The translations under genes were made by a program, and so were the position numbers. From the NCBI GenBank assembly GCA_030849065.1, contig JASAON010001634.1, positions 1 to 64,000 on the forward strand: a stretch of DNA of 64,000 nucleotides. The letters run 5' to 3'. This stretch comes from Jaenimonas drosophilae (taxonomy: Eukaryota > Euglenozoa > Kinetoplastea > Trypanosomatida > Trypanosomatidae). This document shows positions 48,932-58,000 of this stretch, piece after piece (position 1 is the first letter of the stretch; the number at the start of each line of letters is the position of its first letter). The notes under the pieces are model-generated. The model was not told the origin of the DNA. It searched no databases and saw nothing but the letters and a program-made list of their open reading frames with translations.

Positions 48932-49498
48932 TCACCGCGTTGCGGAGCGAATTGCCCGCTTAACGGGGCGGAAGCACAACGATATGACTAGCCCAGCAAT
49001 TCCGAGCACTAGAAGCATCAAAAACGCAACCTGGAACTCAATCAGCCGACGCTTGGACTTGGGCAGAAGCTGGAACTGAAGTCGTTGGCGCTCCGTCTGG
49101 CTGGAGTGTGCCTTTAGGTAGTAGGGAGATGATGGGTCCTTCAGGATCTCATGAGCCCGGAAAACACGATCCACCATCTTGGGGTCGGGGTACTTGCCGT
49201 TGGGCCCATATAGCGCCTTCTTAGCCTCAAAGGCGGCGTCGATTTGCTCAATCGTGCAATCCTCTTCCACTCCAAGAACGTCCATGGGATCAAACTGGGA
49301 GAGGAATGCCTCCTGCGTACGCTTCCCGGGAGCCTGGGCGTACTGTGTGCGCAGAGGCTGAAGCATGGCTCCAGCACGAGACGGAAGCAGTGGTTGGCTC
49401 AGTCGTCGAAAGGCAGGACCACCGGTGAGGCTACGAGTCGCGGGAACCATCCCAGTTAGTTGGTGCGGCATGCGCATGGGGCGATGGTATTTGAGCAT
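48932..49498 (-). CDS. J-like membrane protein without HPD, probably mitochondrial
   Basis: 188 aa from ATG 49496-49498. The first ~58 residues are Arg/Pro/Leu-rich with no acidic residue, a typical presequence. A J-domain-like region spans ~69-130: FDPMDVLGVEEDCTIEQIDAAF, then helix II, then GPNGKYPDP where HPD should be, then helix III ending HEILKDPSSPYY. One TM helix follows at ~153-173 (AFLMLLVLGIAGLVISLCF) with a short basic tail. Without HPD it cannot stimulate Hsp70 in the usual way; it recalls Pam16-type or CPP1-type J-like regulators but matches neither clearly. Confidence 0.75.
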   Translation of the reverse strand: MLKYHRPMRMPHQLTGMVPATRSLTGGPAFRRLSQPLLPSRAGAMLQPLRTQYAQAPGKRTQEAFLSQFDPMDVLGVEEDCTIEQIDAAFEAKKALYGPNGKYPDPKMVDRVFRAHEILKDPSSPYYLKAHSSQTERQRLQFQLLPKSKRRLIEFQVAFLMLLVLGIAGLVISLCFRPVKRAIRSATR

Positions 49499-49725
49499 TG
49501 TCTGAAGCAGCAGAGGCAGCGATAGGTTGAACCTAGTCCTAGGCTAGTAAGCACAAGGGTCAGAAAGAAGTATTGGGAAGTGGTACACAATTCCTTCATT
49601 TATCAACGTCTAAGGAAGTCGCGGGCCCACAATCTCCTCCTCTCGTGTTGGTAGCGCATCGTGAAAATTGCAACGGGAGCACCAGTGAGAAAAATGCAGC
49701 CAACGATCAAAAAAGAAAGAAGAAC

Positions 49726-50682
49726 TCACGTGTAGAGGATGGTTGGCCGAATGCCAGCAGACGGCTCCAGGCTAACGAGTTCCTTGTCGAAGAGCTCCAC
49801 GAACTCCTCGTTGTCCGCTCTGCTCTTGTCGCCAGCAAAGCGGCGGTACTCCTCGAGAATTGACACGAGGTTCCAATTCTGAAGTTTCCGCAGGCAGCCA
49901 CACACAATCCCCGTACGGTAGCGCCCCTTCTCGCAGGTGATGAGGAGAGGGTAGTGCGATGGATCGAGTAAGAGATGAAGAATCTCAACCACAACAGGCT
50001 CGGACAGGGTCATCTGCTCGCGCAGCTGATTGCGGCCCGCGCCACTCAAGTCTGGCAATGCCTGGGACGATGGTCCTTGCGCTCGATGATAGCCTCCAAG
50101 CTGTGAACGACTGGACCGCCCAGGGAAGGCCACGCTATCTTCGCGGTCGCTCGTTGGGAAGGGGCCGCTGCCGTGGAGGCCACGGCCACCATCCTCGGCC
50201 GGGAAGCACAGTCGCGGGAATCCTTGGCTCTGCGCCCCGTCCTGGGGGAAGGCCAAGTAGCTCGACGGGTGGCCCTCCTCCCCACGTGACTCCCCTCCTC
50301 CCTCCCCCTGGGCAACAGCATCGGCAGACGACGGGGGCTGGAGGCTGCCGTCGAGGTTGTTGGTGGAGCCCCGCATCATGTGGGGGAAGGTAGCCGAGCC
50401 ACTTACCTCATCACCGGTCCACGGTGACTGACCAGTGCGGAGGGAGAGTCTAGGGCGAGCAAGAGCATTCGCGGACTCATCACCACTGGCGAGGAGGGGG
50501 CAGACCAAACGGATGCCACCTTCACGAAGCCACAGCACAAATGCCTCATCAGGTACATCTGTCAAGAGCACACATGTACGCAATCGCAAGGAACTCAGGA
50601 AGTGGTAGTGCTGAGGTTCGGGTGAGCCGCAGCGGAAGATACCTTCCTCGACGTAGCCAAAGTTGGGAGGTACGATCTTCAT
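49726..50682 (-). CDS. PFA-DSP / Siw14-like atypical phosphatase with a large insert
   Basis: 318 aa from ATG 50680-50682 (MKIVPPNFGYVEEGIFR). The first ~70 residues match the PFA-DSP start (PPNFGYVEEGIFRCGSP, then LRTCVLLTDVPD). A low-complexity Gly/Ser/Pro/Glu insert fills ~75-205. The catalytic P-loop is TCEKGRYRTG, with Cys250 and Arg256 (C-x5-R) intact, followed by CGCLRKLQNWNLVSILEEYRRFAG, very typical of the family. Siw14 in yeast cleaves the 5-beta-phosphate of inositol pyrophosphates. The usual His before the catalytic Cys is Thr here. Confidence 0.88.
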   Translation of the reverse strand: MKIVPPNFGYVEEGIFRCGSPEPQHYHFLSSLRLRTCVLLTDVPDEAFVLWLREGGIRLVCPLLASGDESANALARPRLSLRTGQSPWTGDEVSGSATFPHMMRGSTNNLDGSLQPPSSADAVAQGEGGGESRGEEGHPSSYLAFPQDGAQSQGFPRLCFPAEDGGRGLHGSGPFPTSDREDSVAFPGRSSRSQLGGYHRAQGPSSQALPDLSGAGRNQLREQMTLSEPVVVEILHLLLDPSHYPLLITCEKGRYRTGIVCGCLRKLQNWNLVSILEEYRRFAGDKSRADNEEFVELFDKELVSLEPSAGIRPTILYT

Positions 50683-51080
50683 CGCGTCTTCTTGACTGAA
50701 CACGTATTGGGGGATATTTACACTCCCGCTGATGCCCGTTTCGCGCGAGACAAGCACTTATTCTGGATACGGAAGCAACGGCCAAAAAGACGCCGAAGAA
50801 GCCACGTTAGATGTGAGGAGAGGCACTGGATGCGGCCCCGCCAACAACTGCAGCAGGTGGCCCCCCAAACAACGGAGTGTGGCGTATAACCAAGTCAAAG
50901 CCTGAACTAGGCAATGTTTGGCGCTACTAGAAATTCAATAAGATAAGGGCAAAAGGGAGAATTCACCAGTTGCGGATGCGAGGAGCCCAGCGCGTGGTAG
51001 ACTGTCATGGGTGGTTGCAGCAGGAGTTACGTGTGACCATGTTGACTTGCCCGTGAAGAGTGGTCCCGGTCATGCACAAC
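50683..51080. other. Spacer, no gene seen
   Basis: 398 bp with no protein-like frame. Confidence 0.5.
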
Positions 51081-51737
51081 TCAAAGCTGGGGTGCCTTGT
51101 TGCCAAACTGGCCAGTCTGCTGGCGCTTCATAGAGGCATAGGGGTCCTTCCCTCCATCCGCCGCCACCTGCGTCTCATGCCGATCACGCTTCTCAATAAT
51201 GCGGATGTAGCTCTCCAGCACCGCACAGAGTGAGAGAGACACTTTCTTGTCCGACTCCAGCGTTGAACGCAACTTCATCATGAATTCATCGTCATGTCGT
51301 GAGCTATTCGTAAGCATCTGTAAGTCCTTTGCAGCTCCGCCGTGCTGTCGTAGATAGTCCATGTACTCGGTGTCAGTTCGCAGCTCACGCTGAATGGCCG
51401 CCAGCCACTGGTGATCACAACACGCCTGAAGCATCTCATAGTACTGTTGGGGGTTGAACGACCGCCCACAGGCAGTCTTGAAGGAGCTGTGGAGGCCAAC
51501 ACTGCTGGTGAGGTGATGGCCAGAGCGCATCTCCCACCCCTTGGACCCACCCGACTCCCCATCCACAGGGAGATGACCCGTCATGACCGATCTCTTCTGC
51601 TGCCAGAAGCTGCAGCCAAACGCAGCGCTTCGCTTCATGTAGGCAGCACACAGCACGCGACGACGCTGAACGTGTTGCGACGGCATGGCCCCACGCATCA
51701 GCGACTTCACCACTGAGGAAGTGTTGGGGCTGTGCAT
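51081..51737 (-). CDS. Probable mitochondrial protein, unknown
   Basis: 218 aa from ATG 51735-51737. The first ~58 residues contain no Asp or Glu and many Arg, Ser and aromatic residues, a strong mitochondrial presequence. The mature part has helices (FNPQQYYEMLQACCDHQWLA and LRSTLESDKKVSLSLCAVLE) and a hydrophilic, disordered C-terminus. No family recognised. A splice acceptor-like AG at 51780-51781 follows a C/T-rich tract (complement of 51804-51824), for a 5' UTR of ~43 nt. Confidence 0.65.
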   Translation of the reverse strand: MHSPNTSSVVKSLMRGAMPSQHVQRRRVLCAAYMKRSAAFGCSFWQQKRSVMTGHLPVDGESGGSKGWEMRSGHHLTSSVGLHSSFKTACGRSFNPQQYYEMLQACCDHQWLAAIQRELRTDTEYMDYLRQHGGAAKDLQMLTNSSRHDDEFMMKLRSTLESDKKVSLSLCAVLESYIRIIEKRDRHETQVAADGGKDPYASMKRQQTGQFGNKAPQL

Positions 51738-52211
51738 GGTGCAATTCTTTGGACCACTTCCACGAAATACTCAGCTATCCTACGTGGTTAACAGCCATGC
51801 AGTGAGAATGGAGAAGAGGGAGACGTATGCGATGCACACAACAACAGCACGCGGTAAGAAAGCCCTTAGAATCAGGGAGAAAGAATACTGCCATCACGGC
51901 TAACACGACTATTGAGTTTCCTACCACGACGACAAGTACTGAATACGCGCTTGATGGGCACCGCTCACCACCAACCACACTAGAGTGCACACGAAAGCCA
52001 ACGAAGACCCACGGAGGTCCATGTGGTTGGAGGAATAAGAAAAACGGCCCGCGCGCACGGAGTGTTCACGTCCCCACACTCACACACAGGTGGACATGTT
52101 CACCCCTACCGGAAACGGCCGCGTTATTGAAAAAGAAAGAACCTTCAAACCCTACGCCACTGCCTAATGGAGCTCCATCAACAAGCAGCTCTCAAAATCA
52201 TTCTCTGTGCA
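51738..52211. other. Spacer, no gene seen
   Basis: 474 bp. Contains the acceptor mentioned for the mitochondrial unknown; otherwise nothing recognisable. Confidence 0.5.
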
Positions 52212-52505
52212 TTACTGGATGGACTTCTCTACGGTCTTGTACAGCTCGTGGAGATCCTGAGGAACGATCTCGGGAACGCTGGATGGGCCACGCTTCGCGG
52301 CCTCAGCGGCCTGCTTCAGGGCAAGCTCCTGCTGCTTGTGCTCCGCATGCTCGGCCAGCACCTTGCGCTGGTGCTCCACCCAGAGGGCATCGTTCTCGCG
52401 CTTTTCACGGAAGCCCTTGTTAAAGCCCAGCCATGCTACGGTGAGGTAACAAAAGTTGCGGAGCTGGTTGAGGCTCTTGGGAGCGACCTTGGCGGCGGTG
52501 GACAT
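52212..52505 (-). CDS. Probable ATP synthase subunit e
   Basis: 97 aa from ATG 52503-52505. A short N-terminus is followed by one membrane helix (~15-33, LRNFCYLTVAWLGFNKGF) with a GxxxG motif at Gly27-Gly31, then a long charged, Lys/Glu/Ala/Gln-rich helix. This is the layout of F1Fo ATP synthase subunit e, whose GxxxG pairs with subunit g for dimer formation in the inner membrane. Sequence similarity outside the motif is low, so the call rests on architecture, and on my unverified memory that a subunit-e gene lies between SCD6 and RPA2 in trypanosomes. Confidence 0.5.
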   Translation of the reverse strand: MSTAAKVAPKSLNQLRNFCYLTVAWLGFNKGFREKRENDALWVEHQRKVLAEHAEHKQQELALKQAAEAAKRGPSSVPEIVPQDLHELYKTVEKSIQ

Positions 52506-52727
52506 GGGCGGTGGGACAAGATGGAACTAGACTTGAATATCATACATGAAGAAAAGAGGTTGAAAAAGAAGTGTAGTGAAGGAATCACCAATGAGGTGCA
52601 CGATCCATCCATCATGTGAATAACAGTTGAGATTATACAGAAGAGATGGTATGTGAGTGAAGCGTAGACACCACTGAATCGCTGCATGGGTACTGCAACA
52701 TGGGCAGCTGAGGAGAGCTGTTGAGGC

Positions 52728-53048
52728 CTACTTCCTGCTGTTGACAGTGGTAGTATACGTGGGCGGTTTCTGTAAGGTGGACGTCCCATCGTCCACAAAG
52801 TCATAGACATCCCGCTCTTCAATCGGCTTGCCAATGAGGTTCGATGGGAAGAAGACCTCTGCTTCCGTTTCGCACCGGCCCCATGGATTCCCACGGCACA
52901 CAACGTTCACCACCGCGATCCCACACAAGCACAGTAGAAAATTCCGGGCACAACCAAGGAAGCTATCGGTACTCTTTTGACGACCAAACCACGACGAGGA
53001 TGCCCCGCCGTGGTGTTGGGCTAGGTGTAGTGACTGTGCACGGAACAT
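52728..53048 (-). CDS. Small membrane protein, unknown
   Basis: 106 aa from ATG 53046-53048 (MFRAQSLHLAQHHGG). One hydrophobic helix at ~36-51 (NFLLCLCGIAVVNVVC), then an acidic soluble part (FFPSNLIGKPIEERDVYDFVDD) and a polar tail. The start has no acids for ~25 residues, so mitochondrial import is possible. No family recognised. Confidence 0.6.
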   Translation of the reverse strand: MFRAQSLHLAQHHGGASSSWFGRQKSTDSFLGCARNFLLCLCGIAVVNVVCRGNPWGRCETEAEVFFPSNLIGKPIEERDVYDFVDDGTSTLQKPPTYTTTVNSRK

Positions 53049-53503
53049 TCTAAACGGTCCTGTTGAATGAGCCTAGTCGAAACGCTACGTGGAGAGGGTA
53101 GATACGAACAGCAACCAACAGGAGTGGAAGAGAATGGAGGAGGATGGTGTATAGCAATCACCGACATAGAACATCATTTTGTTGTGGCAGTATTTGGTTC
53201 GCCAGCGCAGTCATCCTCATTTGCTTGTTCATGTCACGGGGAGATGATACATGGTCACAGGCAGATCTGAGCACAAGCGGCATACGCTTTGCTCCAACAC
53301 TTCCAAGCCAAGAGACAGCGCATATGTTCAAGCACGCAACATATCTACACCAGCACTGTCCTTTTCTGAAGCTGATCTCTCACTGACATCTCACCACCTC
53401 CCATCACCACACCAACAAGGAAAACGACGTGGTGAAGACCCGTCGTATGTACATCTACGCCACCACGTGCACATCTTGTTTTAAGATGGCTCGTGGTTGC
53501 GGT
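53049..53503. other. Spacer, no gene seen
   Basis: 455 bp. Some short + strand frames exist but none is protein-like or in the coding direction of the unit. Confidence 0.5.
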
Positions 53504-54628
53504 CTAGGAGAACTTGTAGTGGTGCGCACTCATCCTACTATTCTTCAGCTCCACACCAGGGCCATAGCAGTCCAAGGCCACTTCCTCCTGAATCGGCGGC
53601 TTTGGTCGAGTGAGCTCCGGCAGGTCCTCCTCAATGATGTGGAACGTACGGCCAAAGTGGTAGCGGTACTCGGGCAAATGACCACCATAGCCGACAGTGT
53701 GCTTCATGTAGGCCATGCGTGCATCGTGCTCCTCACGACCACGCAGCCACATATCGCGTCGGTCCTCGTCGTAGTACCGCTCAAACTTTCGATCCTGGCG
53801 AACCCCTTGGTGGACTAAGCTGTGTGCCGGCTCCGGCCGCGGAGCACGTGGAGATGATCCGGCAGGGTGAGCGACGGGGTTGTAGGGTACCAACTTTGGC
53901 ATGGTGCCGCTCCGAAGGCGGCCGAGCAGAGTACGAACCAGACCCTTGTTGTTCTTGTTCATGAAGAGGAGGGCGGCAAGGTAGTGCATCACCTCCAATC
54001 CAGGAACATCCTCACTCGGGTGGGTGTTTCTGGAGAAGGACTGCGCGGCTTCCTCGTAGGCAATCTGTAGGGCTGCGTTGATGTTGTTGATTCCTACCGG
54101 GTTTGCCTCACCACCCTCACGGGCCTCTTCCTCCTCCGAGAGGGGGCAGAAGAGGGCCACGAAGAGATCTAGTAGGCTGCTCAGTTCGAGCGACGGAAGG
54201 GTCAGAGTGACGTTGAGAGAGCCCGCCGCATCGGAGGACGTCCCGGTGGATGGAAAAAGCGAGCGAAGGAGCTGATCCATCTCTCCACTGAGCTGGCCCA
54301 CTGGGCTTAGTACCGCCAGCAGCGGTTCCACCAAAACAAAACCGACCGTATCGCTGTAGGCGAGCAGGATGGAAAGGTGCTCCTCCTCCTTCAGCATCAC
54401 ACCACAGCGGCGGAAGACGGCCTTGAGGTCTTCAGGATTGACGCGTAGGTACGTTCCAAGCTTCGTCTGGTTTGCCTCGGTGAACTTCATCAAATCATGT
54501 TGGAACTCTACAAGCCCACGTGCTCCAGCACGCAGAAGAAGATCCAGCACATGAAGGATGGTTGTCTGGGCCTCCTCACGGTAGATGACGATCTCCTTGG
54601 TCGTCGGGACCCGCGTCTGAATCGGCAT
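53504..54628 (-). CDS. Probable axonemal protein with a GHLPxYRYHFG motif
   Basis: 374 aa from ATG 54626-54628. The N-terminal ~170 residues are helical, with an EF-hand-like paired-helix feel but no clear calcium loop (ANQTKLGTYLRVNPEDLKAVF). An acidic linker follows, then a basic helix (RKFERYYDEDRRDMWLRGRE) and the block VGYGGHLPEYRYHFGRTFH at ~320. That block resembles the PGYxGHxPxxxxxFGxT motif of FAM166/CIMIP2 microtubule inner proteins, which line ciliary doublets. I infer a flagellar location from this motif only. Confidence 0.55.
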   Translation of the reverse strand: MPIQTRVPTTKEIVIYREEAQTTILHVLDLLLRAGARGLVEFQHDLMKFTEANQTKLGTYLRVNPEDLKAVFRRCGVMLKEEEHLSILLAYSDTVGFVLVEPLLAVLSPVGQLSGEMDQLLRSLFPSTGTSSDAAGSLNVTLTLPSLELSSLLDLFVALFCPLSEEEEAREGGEANPVGINNINAALQIAYEEAAQSFSRNTHPSEDVPGLEVMHYLAALLFMNKNNKGLVRTLLGRLRSGTMPKLVPYNPVAHPAGSSPRAPRPEPAHSLVHQGVRQDRKFERYYDEDRRDMWLRGREEHDARMAYMKHTVGYGGHLPEYRYHFGRTFHIIEEDLPELTRPKPPIQEEVALDCYGPGVELKNSRMSAHHYKFS

Positions 54629-55043
54629 GACTTCGCGGTGGTCTGGAGTTAGTCGTGAGAAGAATTACCAGGGCTGTGTGCGCAGAGGGATGAAGACGAG
54701 GATTGGTGTGTCAGTGTGCAACCAACAGACGCCAACTCGGGAACTACACAACACTACATAATAGTGAAGACGGAGATGGGGGGATTAGAGGGGAGAGAAG
54801 AGCGTATACATCGTAGAGTGATGCTGTGGTGCTGTGCTTGGGGAGGCATCAAGACAAAATGGGGCATCAAAGATGGAAGAAGGAGCTACGCCGGTTAGGA
54901 CCGATCACACACAAGTATGGGGAGCGATTCGCCATGATAACGGCTGTGGTAATGAAGAGGAGAGGACCTATCATCATCCAGCAGCCCTGGAATCATGCAG
55001 GTGATGCAGCCCTACACACACACACGCACGTGGATCCTGGCCA
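54629..55043. other. Spacer, no gene seen
   Basis: 415 bp with a CA run at ~55015-55027; no protein-like frame. Confidence 0.5.
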
Positions 55044-58000
55044 TCATGGCTGTACGCACAGAACCTCACCACCACATGTCATTAGTGGTCGCAACGGATG
55101 TGCCACACAGCTCTTTGGATGGAGCATCAACGCATTGCTGCCATGGGCAACCGTCTGTGGTGTCTGGGTTAAGATGCTCCCACGTGTGTTGTAGGCAGCG
55201 TAGGTTCCATTGGTGAAGGAGAGGGCCACTAAGCCCGTGTGTGCGCTGGAGGAGCAGCCTACAATTCGAGGAGCGGTGACATCGCCAAGGATTCCACTGT
55301 AAAGTTCGGTGTGGTCCACCATAACGCATGGCTCACTCAGCTTCCGCGTATCAAAGATGTGCATCGTGCGTGCCGTGCAGGCAAAGATTCCAAAGCTGCT
55401 GGAGGAGTTAGCAATGGCACCCACCCCAAGCACAGGATCGAAGGAAGACGAGCCGCTGGAGGAGGACCGACCCGCCGGACCACCTGAGCGGCACTGAAGC
55501 ATCCCCATTGCCCCCACCTGGCCCTGCTGTTGGCGGTCATCGTAGTAGCGCACCACACCATCGGCAAAGCCAGCGAGCACGGCTCGATGCACGGTATGGA
55601 CCTCCAAGGTGGTAAGTCGTGGATCACCTGATACGGGAAGACGCTGGGCCACCTGCTCCTCCGCCAAGGAGAGAGCATGGATCTCCGTGGCACCGTCTGG
55701 TCCAATAGGGCCTCCGTAGAAGAGGGTTGCGGTGTTGGTGCGGAAGGCAGCCTTGAGGTCAATGGTTGTGTTCGGGGGTGGTGGCGGGCAGGCTGCAAAG
55801 ACGGCTGCCTCTTCCGGGGCAGCTCCGCGGCCACACCAGTTCTTCATGAGGGAGAAGGCGCCACGCTTGTCCAGCATCAGCAGCCCTGATTGATCAGATA
55901 GGTCATTGATGAGAAGAAGCTGGTGCACGGGGGCAGAGAGCCGCACAGGGAAGGTGTTGAGCACCTCCAGGTACTCAAAGCTATCGTAGGAGATGTTGAG
56001 GATCGACTGGCTCATGGTCGCGACAACCATGGACGCATCCAAGGCACGAAGAGCTGTACAGACAATCGTGTCTGGTCGTACCATACTGGGCAAGACCTGA
56101 TGTCGTAGAAAGGGAAAGTTCACACCAGTAGTCTGGGCACGGTGAAGTGAGCGCGTGGCCCCAACGCTGTTCGTGGCAGTGCTCGTGACAGCCCCCAAAG
56201 GGGAAGTGGCCGTCGACGTCCGCGTTCTGGGGGGTTCCGTGATGCTACTCTGGAAGCCGCCATCCTCGCGGAGCTCCGCCTCCACCACGGGACTATGTGG
56301 CTCCAGCCGTCGGCCATGCATATCGAGTACGAGCTTTGCCATCATGTCGGCATTCCACGTTCGGCACGCGCGCTCTGCCTCAGAGACCATCTGGCACTCC
56401 TCATCCTCCATCGATGCTGCGGTGGACATGGTACGCACCGACTCCTGCTCCAAACGCTGAGACTGAGGCACCTCACCGCTGACAAGAGACTGGATAGCTA
56501 TGGCAACCTTCTTCTCATCGCAGCTGTTGCGCAGCGTCTCCAGCATGAGTGCTGCGTCGTGCAGCAGGCCTAGAATGATCTCCATGGCGGTGGGGTGAAT
56601 AGCCGTCACACTACAGCGCTCCTCCGGGGGCGGGGCGGGATCATCCTCACTCAGCTTGGTCACATGGAAGACGACGGTGTCGTCAAAGCGGGCCGTGGTG
56701 GTGGGGCGGGCGGCGTGGAGCAGCGACTTGACCTGCACCTCGGGCTCGTTGAGAGACCACGGGCTGCCCATGGGTAGGCGGGCAATCTCGCCAAGGAACT
56801 CCTCCAGGGAGGTGCGGAGGGCATAGCGGTAGCGGAAAATCACCTTGGTACAGAAGTAGATGAGCTCCTCTCGAACACTCATGCTGGCATCAAAGAGGTA
56901 GCCGCGTAGCTTGATGAGCAGTGACATCTCCATCTGCATGCGTCGAACTTGTTGGTCCTGCGGGAGCATGTCGGGACGGGAGCCAATGATGCTCGCAAGG
57001 AGCGTCACGCAGGAGCTCCGCACAATGGGAGAGCGGTCCTGCAGGAGGCGAGTGAATAAATCCACGCGAGAGGTGGACTCACGAGATGCAAAGGTGCGCG
57101 CATGGCGCAGTCCAGAGAAGAGGTGCGAGAGCAACAGACAGGACCAGGAGCGGTGCTCAGCACTCGCAGAGCTCAGAGCACGGAAGCCAATGTTGAGGAG
57201 ATTGCAGTTCCAGCACAGGACACACTGCTGGACCCCACAACGCAGGAGCTGGCAGAGAACATAGCACGTCACGCACTTGCACCTCTCCAGGGTCAAGCTC
57301 TTGAGGAGAAAGTATGTGGGCTTCGCATCCGCCACAACCTCAGGGGTTGGCAAGTCCTGAACTGTAGAAATGGGCTGCTGAGGCTGATGGTCACCGTCGT
57401 CGTCGTCACTAGTGCTAGTTCCGCTGCTGCTGCTTCTACTGGAGCTGCTATGTGAGCTCCCATGGACGGTAGGAGCTGGACGAGGCGGATCGTTGGGATG
57501 GCCCTGGGGAGGTGGAGTGGTGGTGCTCTTGCTGAGTGGAGGGTGCTTGCCATCCTCACCAATGGTGACTACATTGACTGCCGGGTCCTCGAGCAATAGG
57601 ATCTGCGTCAGGTGCTGCTCGCACTCACATCGTTGAAGCTCCCGGCATCCCTCTGCTGGGTCGATACGAATAATCTGCATCCACAGCACCGTGGCAATGA
57701 GAGATACCTCCGCAGACTGCGTCAGTAGGCGGCTCATGTAGGGCAGCACACCACAGAGGATCGCACGCTTGCCTGCCGTCTTGCCTGTATCAAGATACTT
57801 CACCACCAACGCCATGGCTCGTGTGCGATAGGCAAGCTGCGTGATGGCCATGAGCACACAGGGCAGCTGCTTCGGCCACTGACCCACATCACCCGAGTTC
57901 ACCCACATCTCAAAGGCGGTCAGTTGATCATCAAAGAAGGTGGTGGGCTCATAGGCCACGGTTCCCCCTGAAGCAGCCAGTCGTGGAAGTTGGCTAATGA

